Of a stretch of 24,706 bases of DNA, positions 23,388 to 24,706 are shown one piece after another. The translations under genes were made by a program, and so were the position numbers. The stretch comes from Thermomicrobiales bacterium (lineage in GTDB: Bacteria; Chloroflexota; Chloroflexia; Thermomicrobiales; UBA6265). The stretch covers positions 1 through 24,706 of the forward strand of contig JAHBVL010000020.1 of assembly GCA_019637585.1 (NCBI GenBank), in the 5' to 3' direction. Position 1 is the stretch's first letter. Each line of letters starts with the position of its first letter. Below the pieces are notes generated by a model. That model was not told where the DNA came from and made no database searches. It worked only from the letters and a program-made list of their open reading frames with translations.

Positions 23388-24265
23388 GCGCAACCGCCTC
23401 GACCATCGATCAAAACGCTCAGGCCTACGTTTCTGCCCGGCGGCGCAGTCTGCAGACCTTCGTCCGCAACCGCACCGCTGTTGTCGGGCTCGTGCTCATC
23501 GTGACTCTGATTCTGATCGCGCTTCTGGCGCCCTGGATCGCGCCGCACGACCCGCTCGACCAGAGCGTCCGCAACAGGCTGGCGCCCCCTGGCGATGGCT
23601 ACCTGCTTGGCCGGGACGACAAGGGCCGGGACATTTTCTCCCGGGTCATCTACGGCTCCCGCATCGCACTCCAGGTCGGCATCTTTTCCGTTCTCCTTGG
23701 CGGCCTGCTCGGAACCGCCATCGGTGTGGCCGCGGCCTACTTTGGCGGGAAGATCGATACGGCGCTGATGCGGTTGACCGATGTGCTGCTGGCATTTCCG
23801 GACCTGATTACTGGCCTGCTGGTGCTGGCGGTGTTGGGTCCCGGTCTGGAAAAGATGATCCTGGCGATCGGATTGACCATCGCCCCCCGGTTTGCCCGCA
23901 TCTCCTACGGTCCGACCCTTTCCCTGAAGGGAAGAGATTTCGTCGATGCCGCCCGAACGATTGGGGTAGGGCATGGGCGTCTGTTGCGCGTGCACCTGAT
24001 GCCGAACATCATGGGCGAACTGCTTGTTTTCGGGAGTCTCTGGACCGCGTCAGCCATTCGCCTCGAAGCGAGCCTCAGCTTCATCGGTCTCGGCGTTCAG
24101 CCGCCCACCCCAACGTGGGGACAGATGATCCGGGAAGGTACCCTCTATCTGACCACCGTTCCGTGGTACTCGCTCGGACCGGGCCTGGCTCTCCTGATCG
24201 CGGTTCTGGCGTTCAACCTCGTTGGCGACGGGCTGCGCGATGCGCTCGATCCGAAGTCGAGGTAG
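23384..24265 (+). CDS. ABC importer permease, DppC type (second importer)
   Basis: A 293-residue membrane protein whose ATG overlaps the preceding stop (ATGA). The cytoplasmic N-terminus, then APHDPLDQ after helix 1, LLGRDDKGRDIFSR, the EAA loop DFVDAARTIGVGHGR (about 186-200) and FIGLGVQPPTPTWG all match DppC/OppC permeases. It would pair with the DppB-type subunit. No ATPase gene follows in the remaining 441 bases; instead there is non-coding DNA and then what appears to be a transposase start. Confidence 0.94.
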   Translation: MSATASTIDQNAQAYVSARRRSLQTFVRNRTAVVGLVLIVTLILIALLAPWIAPHDPLDQSVRNRLAPPGDGYLLGRDDKGRDIFSRVIYGSRIALQVGIFSVLLGGLLGTAIGVAAAYFGGKIDTALMRLTDVLLAFPDLITGLLVLAVLGPGLEKMILAIGLTIAPRFARISYGPTLSLKGRDFVDAARTIGVGHGRLLRVHLMPNIMGELLVFGSLWTASAIRLEASLSFIGLGVQPPTPTWGQMIREGTLYLTTVPWYSLGPGLALLIAVLAFNLVGDGLRDALDPKSR

Positions 24266-24650
24266 GGTGGCGTTCAGCCGTCTGATTCAAGATCGCCGGG
24301 ATATCCGCGAGCATCAAGGACGCTTTCGATTTTCGTCATAGCCCGGATTGTCAGCACGACCTTTTGACAGCGATCTCATCGCCTTGTAGCCGCAGACCCC
24401 CGTGTCTGCACTCGTCTGGGAGACGCTGCGATTGTTCGCCCCTATCCTCATGCGCAACAAACCGCGACTCCGCATCGGCGAGAGACGAGCCGCCGCCGCC
24501 AATGGATGCGTTGTGTTCCCTGAGAAAGCAGACACGGGGAGCGTGTCTCAGAAATCGCTCTCGACCTGACACACCATGGCGGACAGGTGGTGAGAAGTCG
24601 GCGAAAATACCGATCAACGGAGAGACGCTCGCCACTGTCAGGAAGCCGCC
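24266..24650. other. Non-coding stretch between second importer and right-edge transposase
   Basis: About 385 bases without a gene I can support. Frames on the minus strand (up to 102 residues) have no motif or ribosome site. AGACAC (24530-24535) and GTGTCT (24543-24548) form a six-base hairpin, and GTGTC/GACAC pairs recur nearby, which might relate to a mobile-element end. No element boundary can be fixed. Confidence 0.45.
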
Positions 24651-24706
24651 ATGCCGCAACGATCATTCAGCCGGGATCAGCACTTCTTGCTGCCGCCGTC
24701 GCTCGA
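24651..24706 (+). CDS. N-terminus of a probable IS1182-type transposase (cut by window end)
   Basis: The ATG at 24651 has AGGA (24640-24643) seven bases upstream and opens a frame running off the window. The 18 visible residues begin MPQRSFSRDQ and continue HFLLPPSL. A short polar start followed by Asp-Gln and then LLPPSL is characteristic of IS1182/IS4-like transposase N-termini, where the next residues are usually (D/E)WLP. The catalytic domain lies outside the window. The call rests on few residues, so it is tentative. Confidence 0.5.
   Translation, partial: MPQRSFSRDQHFLLPPSL

Noticed and set aside
24351-24659. 102-residue minus-strand frame near the right edge
   Set aside because: No ribosome site, no recognisable domain, and its start overlaps the transposase-like frame on the other strand.

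Overview
The window looks like chromosomal DNA from a GC-rich, aerobic, peptide- and organic-acid-using bacterium. The most likely group is Chloroflexota, close to Thermomicrobia/Sphaerobacter. This is inferred from the mix of families: a VanW/YoaR cell-surface protein, a split cytochrome b6/subunit IV quinol oxidoreductase with a Rieske protein, a COX15-type heme A synthase, twin-arginine-exported peptide-binding proteins, and frequent GTG/TTG starts with strong GGAGG ribosome sites. No rRNA or marker gene confirms it.

Left part (1-7.2 kb). A large membrane-anchored VanW-domain protein on the minus strand diverges from a RidA-family gene, which is followed by tRNA-Val(CAC). Next comes a plus-strand respiratory operon: cytochrome b6, a long five-helix subunit IV with an APWY quinol-site motif, a Rieske protein, a fusion of monoheme cytochrome c with two tandem cupredoxin domains, and a small one-helix membrane protein. 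It ends at a hairpin terminator. Together these would oxidise quinol and pass electrons through the Rieske centre to heme c and/or type 1 copper. This is the most unusual part of the window.

Middle (7.2-11.4 kb). An unrecognised zinc-ribbon protein converges with a minus-strand pair (DUF1801 protein, then aldose 1-epimerase). Divergent from that pair are an enolase-superfamily acid-sugar dehydratase/racemase-like gene and a TetR-type regulator with a nearby palindrome.

Right part (11.7-24.3 kb). Two peptide-type ABC importers are present, each with a substrate-binding protein and two permeases but no ATPase gene in the window. The first runs on into an M38-like amidohydrolase and a nitroreductase. 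The second lies downstream of a D-amino-acid/sarcosine-oxidase-like flavoenzyme and carries two perfect hairpins between the binding-protein and permease genes. Between the two importers, on the minus strand, are heme A synthase, a second DUF1801 protein and tRNA-Arg(TCT). The last 56 bases open a reading frame that resembles the N-terminus of an IS1182-type transposase, so a mobile element probably begins at the right edge. No CRISPR array, rRNA or prophage was seen.
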